Counted from the first letter of the stretch, positions 24,555 through 40,641 are shown. The stretch is DNA of 64,000 bases from Pseudomonas sp. R37(2017) (GCF_002113375.1 NZ_NEHO01000004.1:186001-250000), one strand, 5' to 3'. The notes: a model not told the origin generated them from the letters alone. Numbers and translations are program-made.

Positions 24555-25502
24555 ATGAACCCGAATTTTCTAGATTTCGAACAGCCGATCGCCGACCTGC
24601 AAGCCAAGATCGAAGAGTTGCGCTTGGTCGGTAATGACAATTCGCTGAATATCGGCGATGAGATCTCCCGCCTGCAGGACAAGAGCAAAACGCTGACCGA
24701 AGACATCTTCGGCAAGCTGACCAGCTGGCAGATCGCACGTCTGGCGCGTCACCCGAAACGTCCTTATACCCTGGACTACATCGAACACATCTTCACCGAG
24801 TTCGACGAGTTGCACGGTGACCGTCACTTCTCCGACGACGCGGCTATCGTTGGTGGCATTGCCCGCCTCGAGGACAAACCGGTGATGGTCATCGGTCACC
24901 AGAAAGGCCGTGAAGTGCGCGAGAAGGTTCGCCGCAACTTCGGCATGCCGCGTCCGGAAGGCTATCGCAAGGCTTGCCGCCTGATGGAAATGGCCGAGCG
25001 TTTCAAAATGCCGATCCTGACCTTCATCGACACCCCGGGCGCCTACCCTGGCATTGACGCTGAAGAGCGCAACCAGAGCGAAGCGATTGCCTGGAACCTG
25101 CGTGTCATGGCCCGCCTGAAAACCCCAATCATCGCCACCGTGATCGGTGAGGGTGGTTCCGGTGGTGCATTGGCCATTGGTGTCTGCGACCAGTTGAACA
25201 TGTTGCAATACTCGACCTACGCGGTGATTTCGCCGGAAGGTTGCGCATCGATTCTGTGGAAAACCGCCGAGAAAGCACCGGATGCGGCAGAGGCGATGGG
25301 CATCACCGCCGAGCGCCTCAAAGGCCTGGGCATCGTCGACAAGGTGATTGGCGAGCCATTGGGTGGCGCGCACCGTGACCCGGCTGCCGCCGCCGCCTCG
25401 ATCCGCGCCGAGCTGAGTTCGCAACTGGCGATGCTCAAGAAGTTCGATAACGACGCACTGCTGGCTCGCCGTTATGAGCGTCTGATGAGCTACGGCCTGT
25501 AA
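24555..25502 (+). CDS. accA: Acetyl-CoA carboxylase carboxyltransferase subunit alpha
   Basis: A 315-residue alpha subunit of the carboxyltransferase that, with AccD, moves CO2 from biotin to acetyl-CoA to form malonyl-CoA. A coiled N-terminal helix (about residues 8-50) precedes the crotonase-like fold, with conserved [23 protein letters not shown] and [16 protein letters not shown] oxyanion segments. It is separated from tilS by a REPIN. Confidence 0.98.
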   Translation: MNPNFLDFEQPIADLQAKIEELRLVGNDNSLNIGDEISRLQDKSKTLTEDIFGKLTSWQIARLARHPKRPYTLDYIEHIFTEFDELHGDRHFSDDAAIVGGIARLEDKPVMVIGHQKGREVREKVRRNFGMPRPEGYRKACRLMEMAERFKMPILTFIDTPGAYPGIDAEERNQSEAIAWNLRVMARLKTPIIATVIGEGGSGGALAIGVCDQLNMLQYSTYAVISPEGCASILWKTAEKAPDAAEAMGITAERLKGLGIVDKVIGEPLGGAHRDPAAAAASIRAELSSQLAMLKKFDNDALLARRYERLMSYGL

Positions 25503-25524
25503 TTCAGGTCTCGCTGTACCCATG

Positions 25525-25614
25525 TGTGGGAGCGAGCCTGCTCGCGAAAGCGGTATAACAGCCAACGAATGTGTTGAATGTTGACCTGTCTTCGCGAGCA
25601 GGCTCGCTCCCACA
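25525..25614. repeat. REPIN (paired inverted REP elements)
   Basis: The left arm begins TGTGGGAGCGAGCCTGCTCG and ends CGAA; the right arm is its exact reverse complement, a 24-bp perfect inverted repeat around a 42-base spacer. It lies between accA and tilS. The arm sequence (GTGGGAG, CGAAAG) is a different REP subtype from the one at 2180-2281. Confidence 0.9.
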
Positions 25615-25638
25615 TTTGATTTGTGCAAGGTGATGGAT

Positions 25639-26967
25639 ATGAGTCGGTCCAATATTGATCTGCCAGCCAGACTCTTGTTGAATCTTGCCCCATGGCGCAA
25701 CGCCCCGGTCTGGCGCATCGCCTTCTCCGGCGGTCTGGACTCCACCGTCCTGCTGCACCTCCTTGCACAGCTCTCGAAAACCCAATCCCTGCCGGTGTTG
25801 AGCGCCATCCACGTGCATCACGGTCTGCAAACCGTGGCCGATGCGTGGCCGGAACATTGTCGATCTGTGTGCACGGAACTCGGTGTTTCGTTGCAGATCG
25901 TTCGAGTGCAGGTACAGCCCGGCGCCAGCCTGGAGCGTGCGGCCCGGGAGGCGCGCTATCTTGCGTTTGGCGATGCGGTTCAGGCCGATGAGGTGCTGCT
26001 GACGGCCCAGCACCGCGACGATCAGGCGGAAACCCTGCTGTTCCGATTGCTGCGGGGGGCCGGCGTGCGCGGGCTATCGGGAATGCCGCGTCAGCGCCCA
26101 TTGGGCGGGGGGCATCTGCTGCGGCCATTGCTTGATGTCTCTCGGGCTGAGCTGGAGGCTTATGCCCGCGAGCAAGGCTTGAGCTGGATCGAGGATCCTT
26201 CGAACCAGGATCGGCAATACTCGCGCAACTACCTTAGGCATCAAGTCTTCCCCGTGCTGGTCGGGCGCTGGCCACAAGCACAGGCGACCATGGCCCGCAG
26301 CGCGGCGCATCTGGCTGAAGCGCAGGGCTTGCTCGAAGAACTTGCTGACATGGATTTGCGTGAGGCCAGGTCTGCCAGCCCCTTCGACTGGCTGGGATTA
26401 CGATCCCTTGAATTGGCATCGCTTGTACATTTGTCCGAGGCCCGGCAACGCAATGCCTTGAGCCATTGGCTCGAACCGCTGGCCCGACTGCCGGACGCAG
26501 ACCATTGGTCGGGTTGGGTGGACTTGCGCGATGCCAGCGGTGATGCCTGCCCGGTGTGGCGGCTGGCCGATGGCGAACTGCACCGGGCGGGCGGGCGGAT
26601 CTGGTGGCTGTCCGGCTGGTGGTTACGCCCGCTGCCCGCCGCCGGAACGTGGCAAACCCCGGCTTCAGCGCTGGCACTCCCGGACAACGGCCTGCTTTCG
26701 CTCGCCGGGCAAATCCCCGATGGCCCGTTGCAGATCCGCTATCGTGAAGGGGGAGAAGTCATGGCATTGCCAGGTCGCGGCCATCGGGACCTGAAACGAT
26801 TGCTCAATGAAAGAGGTGTACCGTCCTTCGTGCGCGGCAGATTGCCGCTGCTCTATAAAGGCGATCAATTGTTGGCAGTGGCTAACGTTGAAGGACTGGA
26901 CGGTAGGGCGGGCGGAAGCTGGAATTTGCATTGGCAGCCACCAGGCGAGGAACTGGGTTTGAGATGA
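25639..26967 (+). CDS. tilS: tRNA(Ile)-lysidine synthase
   Basis: A 442-residue N-type ATP pyrophosphatase. It modifies C34 of the minor tRNA-Ile(CAU) to lysidine so it reads AUA. The PP-loop SGGLDST (about residues 29-35) and the QHRDDQAETLLFRLLRG segment are intact, and the TilS-specific C-terminal substrate-binding domains are present. The ATG at 25639 has AAGG eight bases upstream; two earlier in-frame starts at 25621 and 25633 are less well placed. The stop overlaps the -35 of the predicted pyrG promoter. Confidence 0.95.
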   Translation: MSRSNIDLPARLLLNLAPWRNAPVWRIAFSGGLDSTVLLHLLAQLSKTQSLPVLSAIHVHHGLQTVADAWPEHCRSVCTELGVSLQIVRVQVQPGASLERAAREARYLAFGDAVQADEVLLTAQHRDDQAETLLFRLLRGAGVRGLSGMPRQRPLGGGHLLRPLLDVSRAELEAYAREQGLSWIEDPSNQDRQYSRNYLRHQVFPVLVGRWPQAQATMARSAAHLAEAQGLLEELADMDLREARSASPFDWLGLRSLELASLVHLSEARQRNALSHWLEPLARLPDADHWSGWVDLRDASGDACPVWRLADGELHRAGGRIWWLSGWWLRPLPAAGTWQTPASALALPDNGLLSLAGQIPDGPLQIRYREGGEVMALPGRGHRDLKRLLNERGVPSFVRGRLPLLYKGDQLLAVANVEGLDGRAGGSWNLHWQPPGEELGLR

Positions 26968-26987
26968 AGGGTGCTTTCCGGTAGACT
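26959..26987 (+). promoter_or_regulatory. Predicted pyrG promoter
   Basis: TTGAGA (26959-26964) and TAGACT (26982-26987) are separated by exactly 17 bases. Transcription would begin near 26994 and give a leader of about 245 bases before pyrG, otherwise without recognisable genes. The -35 overlaps the end of tilS. Confidence 0.6.
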
Positions 26988-27220
26988 ACGCTCCCTTCTT
27001 GATACAACTTCTGTGGATTCGCCTGAATTGCAGGAGTTGCCGATTACCAAGCAGTCTTTGCTGGGCGATTCCAAAAAATGTGTAGCGAGCAACGAACCGG
27101 TGATTCATTTCCCGGTCTGTCCCAACGCGGCGGTTTTTTTGAAAGGTGCACTGTGATTAATGCAGGTGATCGGGGGCTTCGGCCTTCCTTCGCTTTCCCC
27201 GGCGGCTCGGACCGCTTTAA

Positions 27221-29724
<2,504 letters not shown>

Positions 29725-29742
29725 TCCTCAAATCTCCGGTAA

Positions 29743-31170
<1,428 letters not shown>

Positions 31171-31330
31171 TGTAAAAAAGTCAGCAGATTGTGTCGAAAA
31201 AATCGCTACAGCGACGATTTTGCCACTAATCTGATGCCTTATAAGCACAAGCCTGGTTCTTCCAGGCTTCGTGCTATCAGAAGCTTCATGTTTGGCATGG
31301 CTGTCTTTTTCACTGGATACCCGATATTCG

Positions 31331-31609
31331 ATGCGCAGTCCCAATTGGTTGTTCCTCATCCTGCTTTTGTTGCTGGCTGGCCTGCAGTACCGCCTGTGGG
31401 TGGGAAATGGCAGCCTGGCGCAAGTGGCCGAGTTGAATCAGCAGATTGCGGACCAGCATGCCGAGAACGAGGCACTGCTGGAGCGCAACCGGGTGATGGA
31501 CGCCGAAGTCAGTGAGTTGAAAAAGGGCATGGAGACCGTTGAAGAGCGGGCTCGTCATGAGTTGGGCATGGTCAAGGACGGTGAAACCCTTTACCAGTTG
31601 GCGCAATGA
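31331..31609 (+). CDS. ftsB: Cell division protein FtsB
   Basis: A 92-residue bitopic membrane protein: one N-terminal transmembrane helix (NWLFLILLLLLAGLQYRLWV, about residues 5-24) and a leucine-zipper coiled coil (about 35-70). It bridges FtsL and FtsQ in the divisome. The ATG at 31331 (MRSPNWLF) was chosen because the 20 in-frame residues before it are not family-like. The stop overlaps the ispD start by four bases, a linkage conserved in many Proteobacteria. Confidence 0.93.
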   Translation: MRSPNWLFLILLLLLAGLQYRLWVGNGSLAQVAELNQQIADQHAENEALLERNRVMDAEVSELKKGMETVEERARHELGMVKDGETLYQLAQ

Positions 31610-32313
31610 CCCAGACGCTACCGGCCTTCTGGGCCGTTATTCCTGCCGCGGGCGTCGGTGCCCGTATGGCCGCGGACCGCCCCAAGCAATACTTGCAACT
31701 GGGCGGGCGCACTATTCTCGAACACAGCCTCGGCTGTTTCCTCGATCATCCAGGCCTGAAAGGTTTGGTGGTCAGTGTCGCTGTTGACGATCCTTATTGG
31801 CCGAACCTGGCGTGTGCCAGTGATCCGCGCATTGCCCGGGTCGAGGGCGGTTCCGAACGTTCCGGTTCGGTGCTCAATGCGTTGCTGCACCTGCATGCGC
31901 AGGGCGCTGATGATGAGGATTGGGTACTGGTTCACGATGCCGCGCGACCGAATCTGGCCCGAGATGATCTCGATAAATTGTTGGGTGAACTGGCGGATGA
32001 TCCGGTCGGTGGATTGTTGGCGGTGCCGGCGCGGGATACGCTCAAGCGGGTCGACAAGCACGGTCGTGTGGTCGAAACCGTGGATCGCAGCGTGATCTGG
32101 CAGGCCTACACGCCGCAGATGTTCCGCCTCGGTGCGTTGCATCGGGCCTTGGCGGACAGTCTGGTGGCGGATGCGGTGATCACCGATGAAGCATCCGCCA
32201 TGGAATGGGCAGGCCAGTCGCCGCGCCTGATCGAAGGTCGCTCCGATAACCTGAAGGTCACTCGCCCCGAGGATCTCGACTGGTTGCGTCAGCGCTGGGC
32301 CAATCGCCGCTGA
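31606..32313 (+). CDS. ispD: 2-C-methyl-D-erythritol 4-phosphate cytidylyltransferase
   Basis: A 235-residue enzyme of the MEP pathway that transfers CMP from CTP to methylerythritol phosphate. The nucleotide-binding loop IPAAGVGARMAADRPKQYL is at residues 11-29 and VHDAARPN lies near residue 107. It is coupled to ftsB. In many bacteria ispF follows directly; here ispF is 3.2 kb away, behind the formaldehyde module. Confidence 0.96.
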   Translation: MTQTLPAFWAVIPAAGVGARMAADRPKQYLQLGGRTILEHSLGCFLDHPGLKGLVVSVAVDDPYWPNLACASDPRIARVEGGSERSGSVLNALLHLHAQGADDEDWVLVHDAARPNLARDDLDKLLGELADDPVGGLLAVPARDTLKRVDKHGRVVETVDRSVIWQAYTPQMFRLGALHRALADSLVADAVITDEASAMEWAGQSPRLIEGRSDNLKVTRPEDLDWLRQRWANRR

Positions 32314-32317
32314 TCCG

Positions 32318-32357
32318 TGTGGGAGCGGGCTTGCTCCGGGCGGCGTTCCGACGAAAG
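32318..32357. repeat. Single, diverged REP element
   Basis: TGTGGGAGCGGGCTTGCTCC is followed by GGGCGGCGTTCCGACGAAAG, a variant REP with an altered tail, located just after ispD. No partner copy is seen nearby. Confidence 0.65.
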
Positions 32358-32398
32358 CGGTGGTCCAGTCAGTCAACTATTACTGGCACTCCAACGAT

Positions 32399-33298
32399 CT
32401 ACTGACCTCGATATTCCGGCCTTTCAGCCAACCCCGCCTTCAAATAATCCACCAGTTTTCTCACCTTCGGCGACAAATGCCGTTGCTGCGGATACAACGC
32501 CCAAACCGCTGTGTTCGGTGGTTGATGCGCCTCCAGCAACGAAATCAACGCGCCGCTATGCAAATGCTCCAGTACGTAATAGTCCGGTAACTGACACAGA
32601 CCTACACCCTGTAGCGCGGCATCCAGTACTGCTTGCCCACTGTTGCAGCGCCAGTTTCCCTGCACCCTTTGCGAAAATTCCCGCCCGTTTTGTTCCAGTT
32701 GCCAGAGATCCGAGCTGCCGATGAGGCAATTGTGGCGGCTGAGTTCCGACAGGCTGTGCGGCCGGCCATAGCGTTCAAGGTAAGAAGGGGATGCGCAGAG
32801 ATACATACGCCTTGGTGCGAGACGGGTGGCGACCAGCCGCGAATCCTGCAAGCGTCCGAGGCGGATCGCCAGGTCCAGGCCGTCATGGACCAGGTCGAGT
32901 TGGCGGTTGGTCAGCTCGATGTCGACTCGCAGTTGTGGATACAAACCCATGAAACGGGTCACCAGCGGCACGATGAAGCGTTCACCGTAAGCCACGGCGC
33001 ACGTCATGCGCAGCATGCCCTTGGGCTCGCTGGTCAAGTCGCCGACCGCGCGCAGCGCTTCCTCGCGGCCGTCCTGCAAGCGTTGGCAATGTTGCAGGAA
33101 GGTTTGTCCGGCCTCGGTCAGGGCGACCCGGCGAGTACTGCGGTAGAGCAACCGGGTTTGCAGGCGCTCTTCGAGGCGTACGATTTGTCGACTGATATGG
33201 GAGGAAGAAACTCCCAGGCGTTCCGCCGCCGCGGTGAACTGGTTGCACTCGGCTACGGCGACAAACTCGTCGATCCCTTCCCAGCGGTTTTCGGACAT
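32399..33298 (-). CDS. LysR-family regulator, probably of the formaldehyde module (GfnR-like)
   Basis: A 299-residue LysR-type regulator: winged HTH at residues 5-65 (ECNQFTAAAERLGVSSSHIS contains the recognition helix), and a periplasmic-binding-like effector domain from about 90 to the end. It is divergent from adhC, with a 107-base gap. In P. aeruginosa the equivalent gene next to adhC-fghA is known as gfnR and activates glutathione-dependent formaldehyde removal. Orthology here is inferred from position and family, not from alignment. Confidence 0.85.
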   Translation of the reverse strand: MSENRWEGIDEFVAVAECNQFTAAAERLGVSSSHISRQIVRLEERLQTRLLYRSTRRVALTEAGQTFLQHCQRLQDGREEALRAVGDLTSEPKGMLRMTCAVAYGERFIVPLVTRFMGLYPQLRVDIELTNRQLDLVHDGLDLAIRLGRLQDSRLVATRLAPRRMYLCASPSYLERYGRPHSLSELSRHNCLIGSSDLWQLEQNGREFSQRVQGNWRCNSGQAVLDAALQGVGLCQLPDYYVLEHLHSGALISLLEAHQPPNTAVWALYPQQRHLSPKVRKLVDYLKAGLAERPEYRGQ

Positions 33299-33317
33299 CG
33301 ATGATTATCCCTGTGTG

Positions 33318-34518
<1,201 letters not shown>

Positions 34519-34530
34519 GAAGCAGTGGTG

Positions 34531-34575
34531 AGCTGCAAGCTGCAAGCTACAAGTGAGCACGCCTCTCTTGCAGCT
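34531..34575. repeat. GCTGCAAGC-type repeat with inverted arm
   Basis: AGCTGCAAGCTGCAAGCTAC is a short tandem of an AGCTGCAAG unit, followed after a spacer by its reverse complement CTTGCAGCT (34567-34575). This repeat type recurs between genes in Pseudomonas. It can form a hairpin between adhC and fghA. Confidence 0.6.
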
Positions 34576-34608
34576 TCAGGCTTGCGGCCTGTCACTGGGA
34601 GAACTCCC

Positions 34609-35454
34609 ATGACTCTGGAAAACATCTCCTGCCAGAAAAGTTTTGGCGGCTGGCACAAGCGCTATCGCCATCGCTCGGAAGTCCTCGGCTGCGACATGGT
34701 GTTCGCCGTGTACCTGCCTCCGCAGGCGGAGCAGGGCGGCAAGCTGCCGGTGTTGTACTGGTTGTCCGGCCTGACCTGCACCGACGAGAACTTCATGCAA
34801 AAGGCCGGCGCCATGCGCATGGCCGCTGAGTTGGGGCTGATCATCGTCGCACCGGACACCAGCCCTCGCGGGCCTGATGTGCCGGGCGATCCGGATGGCG
34901 CCTGGGACTTCGGCCTCGGCGCCGGGTTCTATCTGAATGCCACCCAGGAACCCTGGTCGCGTCACTATCGGATGCATGACTATGTCGTGCAGGAATTGCC
35001 GACATTGGTCGAAGCCCATTTCCCGGCGTCGGACAAGCGCGGCATCAGTGGTCACTCCATGGGTGGCCACGGCGCACTGGTCTGTGCCTTGCGCAATCCG
35101 GGGCGCTATCTGTCGGTGTCGGCGTTCTCGCCCATCAACAATCCGATGGATTGCCCGTGGGGACAGAAAGCCTTTTCCCGTTATCTGGGCGAGGACCGTT
35201 CGAAATGGCGCGAATGGGATGCCTGTGTGTTGATTGCCGAGGCCGAAGAAAAGCTTCCATTGTTGATCGACCAGGGTGACCGCGACGATTTCCTCGCCAA
35301 TCAGCTCAAGCCGGACGCCTTGCAGCAGGCGGCCAAACTGGCCGGTCATCCGCTGACGTTGCGACTGAAACCTGGCTATGACCACAGCTATTTCTTTATC
35401 GCCAGTTTCATCGATGAGCACTTGCGGCATCACGCGCATGCTCTAGGTGCCTAA
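34609..35454 (+). CDS. fghA: S-formylglutathione hydrolase
   Basis: A 281-residue alpha/beta-hydrolase of the esterase D family that releases formate and glutathione from S-formylglutathione, completing the AdhC pathway. The nucleophile elbow is [10 protein letters not shown]; the catalytic Asp and His lie in DQGDRDDF and GYDHSYFF. The start MTLENISCQ at 34609 replaces a longer in-frame start at 34525, whose extra residues come from the intergenic repeat. Also called frmB. A terminator follows that touches ispF. Confidence 0.95.
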   Translation: MTLENISCQKSFGGWHKRYRHRSEVLGCDMVFAVYLPPQAEQGGKLPVLYWLSGLTCTDENFMQKAGAMRMAAELGLIIVAPDTSPRGPDVPGDPDGAWDFGLGAGFYLNATQEPWSRHYRMHDYVVQELPTLVEAHFPASDKRGISGHSMGGHGALVCALRNPGRYLSVSAFSPINNPMDCPWGQKAFSRYLGEDRSKWREWDACVLIAEAEEKLPLLIDQGDRDDFLANQLKPDALQQAAKLAGHPLTLRLKPGYDHSYFFIASFIDEHLRHHAHALGA

Positions 35455-35468
35455 TGCAGGTAGAATCA

Positions 35469-35497
35469 CGCCCTGACAAAAATCGGGGCGTTTTTTT
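35469..35497 (+). terminator. Intrinsic terminator of fghA, ending at the ispF start codon
   Basis: An 8-bp stem (CGCCCTGA pairing with TCGGGGCG, one G-T pair), loop CAAAAA, then seven Ts at 35491-35497. The next base is the A of the ispF ATG. A possible -10 box TAGAAT lies at 35461-35466. Confidence 0.85.
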
Positions 35498-35971
35498 ATG
35501 CGTATTGGCCACGGCTATGATGTGCACCGTTTCGCTGAAGGCGATTTCATCACTCTGGGCGGCGTGCGCATTGCACACAGCTTCGGGTTGCTCGCTCACT
35601 CTGACGGTGACGTCCTCTTGCATGCCTTGAGCGATGCCTTGCTCGGCGCCGCGGCGTTGGGCGACATCGGCAAGCATTTCCCGGATACCGATCCGCAATT
35701 CAAGGGCGCCGACAGCCGTGTACTGCTGCGTCACGTCGTCGCGCTGGTCCATGCCAAAGGCTGGAAAGTCGCTAACGTCGATAACACCATTGTCGCCCAG
35801 GCGCCGAAAATGGCCCCGCATATCGAATCGATGCGCGCGCTGATTGCCGCGGATCTTCAAGTAGAGTTGGATCAAGTGAACGTGAAAGCTACCACCACCG
35901 AAAAGCTCGGCTTTGTCGGTCGCGAAGAAGGCATTGCCGTGCACTCCGTTGCCTTGTTGCTGCGCGCATGA
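35498..35971 (+). CDS. ispF: 2-C-methyl-D-erythritol 2,4-cyclodiphosphate synthase
   Basis: A 157-residue trimeric zinc enzyme of the MEP pathway. The N-terminal GHGYDVHRF holds the Asp and His metal ligands, and [31 protein letters not shown] is the family signature region. The conserved N-terminus fixes the start at 35498, yet no Shine-Dalgarno sequence precedes it: the preceding seven bases are Ts of a terminator. The stop overlaps truD (ATGA 35968-35971). Confidence 0.96.
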   Translation: MRIGHGYDVHRFAEGDFITLGGVRIAHSFGLLAHSDGDVLLHALSDALLGAAALGDIGKHFPDTDPQFKGADSRVLLRHVVALVHAKGWKVANVDNTIVAQAPKMAPHIESMRALIAADLQVELDQVNVKATTTEKLGFVGREEGIAVHSVALLLRA

Positions 35972-37013
35972 ACGAACTGCAATTGCTCGGCCCGCGGGCC
36001 TATGGTGAAGCCTTGGGTACTGCGGTACTCAAAGCCATCGCGGAAGATTTCCAGGTCGACGAAGTTCTCGACATTCCCCTGAGTGGCGAGGGCGAACACC
36101 TGTGGATCTGGGTGGAAAAGCGCGGTCTGAATACAGAAGAGGCGGCACGGCGGATTGCCAAGGCTGCGGGTGTGCCATTGCGCACCGTCAGTTATGCCGG
36201 GCTCAAGGATCGTCAGGCGTTGACTCGCCAGTGGTTCAGCGTGCAGTTGCCGGGCAAGGCCGACCCTGATCTGTCGGCTGCGCAAAACGATACGCTGAAG
36301 ATCCTCAAGACCGCTCGCCACAAGCGCAAGCTGCAGCGCGGTGCGCACTCGGCCAACGGTTTTACATTGCGCCTGACGCAATTCGCTGGCGACAAGTCAG
36401 CCATTGAAGAGCGTCTGCAACTGATCGCCAAACAAGGCATCCCCAACTATTTCGGCGCCCAGCGTTTCGGCCATGACGGCGGTAACCTGGTCGATGCTCG
36501 CGCCTGGGCCGCGCGCAAGGCCTTGCCGGAGCAACGCAATGTGCGTTCGCGCCTGCTTTCCACGGCGCGCAGTTTTCTGTTCAATCAGGTACTGGCCGCA
36601 CGTGTCGCCGATGGCACCTGGCAGCGTGCCCAGGTCGGCGATCTGCTGGCGTTCACCGACAGCCGCAGCTTTTTCCCGGCAGGCGAAGCCGAATGCAGCG
36701 ACCCGCGCCTGGCGATTCTCGACTTGCACCCGACCGGTCCGCAGTGGGGTGAAGGTGACTCACCGGCCATGGGCGTTGTCCATGAACTGGAGCAGGCGAT
36801 TGCCGCACGCGAAGCGGACCTTCGCGATTGGTTGACCAGCGCCGGAATGAGCCACGAACGTCGCATCCTGCGGCTGCCCATTGGCGGGTTGACGTGGCAT
36901 TATCCCTCGCTGGACATTCTGCAACTGGAATTCGTCCTGCCGGCCGGATGCTTCGCCACCGTATTGGTGCGTGAACTTGTTGATCTGGTGCCGGTGGGGC
37001 AGACGGACAGCCC

Positions 37014-37026
<13 letters not shown>
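35968..37026 (+). CDS. truD: tRNA pseudouridine(13) synthase
   Basis: A 352-residue TruD-family enzyme that isomerises U13 in tRNA-Glu. The catalytic Asp is D81 in [17 protein letters not shown], and the insertion domain follows with [14 protein letters not shown]. It overlaps ispF by four bases and surE by 13 bases, so ispF-truD-surE-pcm form a coupled unit. Confidence 0.96.
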
Positions 37027-38440
<1,414 letters not shown>

Positions 38441-38651
38441 GCATTTGTTTCGGCGCGCTGAATTCTCCTCGATTGCCTTTGTCTTACAGCGGCATCGCTC
38501 GGTTAAACGGGATTCATCGTCAGGCAGCAAACGTGTGCGCGATACCGATTCGCCACATTGAAGGTAAAGCGTGCGCGGCCCGTTATACTTGCGACAGTTC
38601 ATGCCGGACACCGGCATTTCACATTTTCAGCCACCACAGAGGGAGCGGCGG

Positions 38652-39509
38652 GTGAGTCTCACAGTCATTGCGCAGCGTATGGGTAAAACGAGCTTTCAGC
38701 GCCTGGTGACTGGCCTTGTCTTGAGCACCTTGCTGGTCGGTTGTTCCAGCAACAAATCCAGCGATGTACGTGTCGTGGATCGCAACAATGCCGCGCCTCC
38801 GCGCCCGGCCGTGACCACGGGACAATACGTTGTCCGTCCCAAGGACACCCTGTTCTCCATCGCTTTCCGTTACGGCTGGGACTACAAGGCCCTGGCGGCG
38901 CGCAACAACATTCCTGCGCCTTACACGATCCATCCGGGTCAGACGATTCGCTTTGATGGTCGCACCGATTCAACGTCGACGGCGGTGGTCAGTTCGTCCA
39001 GTTCATCGCCTTCGTCGTCGAGTAAAACCACAGTCATTCGTCGTTCGGCAAACGGTACGACCACCAGTACAACGACGGTTGTACCGTCCGTCGCGAACAA
39101 GCCTGCACCCGCCCCATTGCCCCCTCCCGGGCCTGCCCCGACCGGCTGGGGATGGCCATCTAATGGCATTCTGATTGGAAAATACTCTTCAAACGGTAGT
39201 TTGAATAAAGGAATTGATATCGCCGGAGATTTGGGACAGCCTGTTTTAGCTGCGTCTGATGGGACTGTGGTATACGCCGGGAGTGGCTTAAGGGGCTACG
39301 GCGAATTAGTGATCATCAAACACAGTGAAACCTACGTCAGTGCCTACGGACATAACCGCAGGCTGTTGGTTCGGGAGGGGCAGCAGGTCAAGGTCGGACA
39401 GACAATTGCCGAAATGGGGTCAACGGGTACAGACCGGGTGAAACTGCATTTTGAGATTCGCCGCCAGGGTAAACCTGTAGATCCGCTGCAATTCCTGCCA
39501 CGTCGTTGA
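38652..39509 (+). CDS. nlpD: NlpD-like LysM/LytM lipoprotein, amidase activator
   Basis: A 285-residue lipoprotein. The lipobox LLVGC follows a signal peptide; a LysM domain (QYVVRPKDTLFSIAFRYGW) binds peptidoglycan; a Ser/Thr-rich linker follows; a C-terminal M23 (LytM) domain ends the chain. The zinc motifs are degenerate (NKGID where active enzymes have H-x3-D, LHFE where they have HxH), as in NlpD/EnvC activators of cell-separation amidases. Start: GTG at 38652 with GGAG upstream; an ATG nine codons later is possible. The 3' part of the gene doubles as the rpoS promoter region and carries a PsrA-type operator. Confidence 0.93.
   Translation: MSLTVIAQRMGKTSFQRLVTGLVLSTLLVGCSSNKSSDVRVVDRNNAAPPRPAVTTGQYVVRPKDTLFSIAFRYGWDYKALAARNNIPAPYTIHPGQTIRFDGRTDSTSTAVVSSSSSSPSSSSKTTVIRRSANGTTTSTTTVVPSVANKPAPAPLPPPGPAPTGWGWPSNGILIGKYSSNGSLNKGIDIAGDLGQPVLAASDGTVVYAGSGLRGYGELVIIKHSETYVSAYGHNRRLLVREGQQVKVGQTIAEMGSTGTDRVKLHFEIRRQGKPVDPLQFLPRR
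39188..39205. promoter_or_regulatory. PsrA-type operator for rpoS, inside nlpD
   Basis: TTCAAACGGTAGTTTGAA is a perfect palindrome (7-bp arms, GGTA centre) that fits the PsrA consensus (C/G)AAAC-N2-4-GTTT(G/C). PsrA is known to activate rpoS in P. putida and P. aeruginosa from within nlpD. It lies 410-427 bases before the rpoS ATG. As I recall it, the reported rpoS transcript start is about 370 bases upstream of the gene, which would put this site near position -45. Confidence 0.85.
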
Positions 39510-39614
39510 TCGCTTACCAGCCTGTTCCGTCGCGTAGAGGGGACAGGCTCCAGCGTTGCCAGGGAAAAAGGCGCCGCCAGAGCTTGAGGTCGAACTCACC
39601 AAAGGACTATAACA

Positions 39615-40622
39615 ATGGCTCTCAGTAAAGAAGTGCCGGAGTTTGACATCGACGATGAGGTTCTCCTGATGGAGAGCAGCATCGATACGGATTCGATGTC
39701 GAATGATGAAGGGGCAGCTCCACCTTCCGTTCGTGCCAAATCCAAACACTCCGCATCGTTGAAACAACACAAATACATTGACTACACGCGGGCACTCGAT
39801 GCCACGCAGCTGTATCTCAATGAAATTGGTTTCTCTCCCCTGTTGTCACCCGAAGAAGAAGTTCATTTTGCGCGCCTGTCGCAAAGTGGCGATCCGGCCG
39901 GGCGCAAACGCATGATTGAAAGCAACCTGCGGCTGGTGGTGAAAATCGCCCGGCGCTACGTCAATCGTGGGCTGTCGCTGCTGGACCTGATCGAAGAGGG
40001 CAACCTCGGCTTGATCCGGGCGGTGGAGAAGTTCGATCCGGAACGCGGTTTCCGCTTCTCGACCTATGCGACCTGGTGGATTCGTCAGACCATCGAACGT
40101 GCAATCATGAATCAGACCCGGACCATCCGGTTGCCGATCCATGTGGTCAAAGAGCTGAACGTGTACCTGCGGGCCGCGCGGGAGCTGACGCAAAAACTCG
40201 ACCATGAACCCTCACCCGAAGAAATCGCCAACCTGCTGGAAAAACCGGTGGGAGAGGTCAAGCGCATGCTCGGCCTTAACGAGCGAGTTTCCTCGGTCGA
40301 CGTCTCGCTGGGTCCGGATTCGGATAAAACCCTGCTTGATACCCTGACTGATGATCGCCCAACCGATCCATGCGAACTGTTGCAGGACGACGACCTGTCC
40401 CAGAGCATCGATCAATGGCTCTCGGAACTGACCGACAAGCAACGCGAGGTGGTCGTACGCCGCTTCGGCCTGCGCGGTCATGAAAGCAGCACCCTTGAAG
40501 ACGTCGGCCTGGAAATCGGCCTGACCCGTGAGCGGGTCAGACAGATTCAGGTGGAAGGCTTGAAGCGGCTGCGCGAGATCCTGGAAAAAAATGGTCTGTC
40601 GAGTGAGTCGCTGTTCCAATAA
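39615..40622 (+). CDS. rpoS: RNA polymerase sigma factor RpoS (sigma-38)
   Basis: A 335-residue group 2 sigma-70 factor directing stationary-phase and general stress transcription. Region 1.2 ([20 protein letters not shown]), region 2 ([20 protein letters not shown] and [17 protein letters not shown]), region 3 and the region 4 HTH ([20 protein letters not shown]) are all intact. RBS AAAGGA lies nine bases before the ATG. Transcription comes largely from inside nlpD under PsrA. A strong terminator follows, then the RsmZ locus. Confidence 0.98.
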   Translation: MALSKEVPEFDIDDEVLLMESSIDTDSMSNDEGAAPPSVRAKSKHSASLKQHKYIDYTRALDATQLYLNEIGFSPLLSPEEEVHFARLSQSGDPAGRKRMIESNLRLVVKIARRYVNRGLSLLDLIEEGNLGLIRAVEKFDPERGFRFSTYATWWIRQTIERAIMNQTRTIRLPIHVVKELNVYLRAARELTQKLDHEPSPEEIANLLEKPVGEVKRMLGLNERVSSVDVSLGPDSDKTLLDTLTDDRPTDPCELLQDDDLSQSIDQWLSELTDKQREVVVRRFGLRGHESSTLEDVGLEIGLTRERVRQIQVEGLKRLREILEKNGLSSESLFQ

Positions 40623-40641
40623 GGCGGCCACGGCGATGGCA

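Noticed and set aside
26971..27156. 61-residue frame in the pyrG leader
   Set aside because: Begins inside the predicted promoter, has no ribosome-binding site, and no coding signature.
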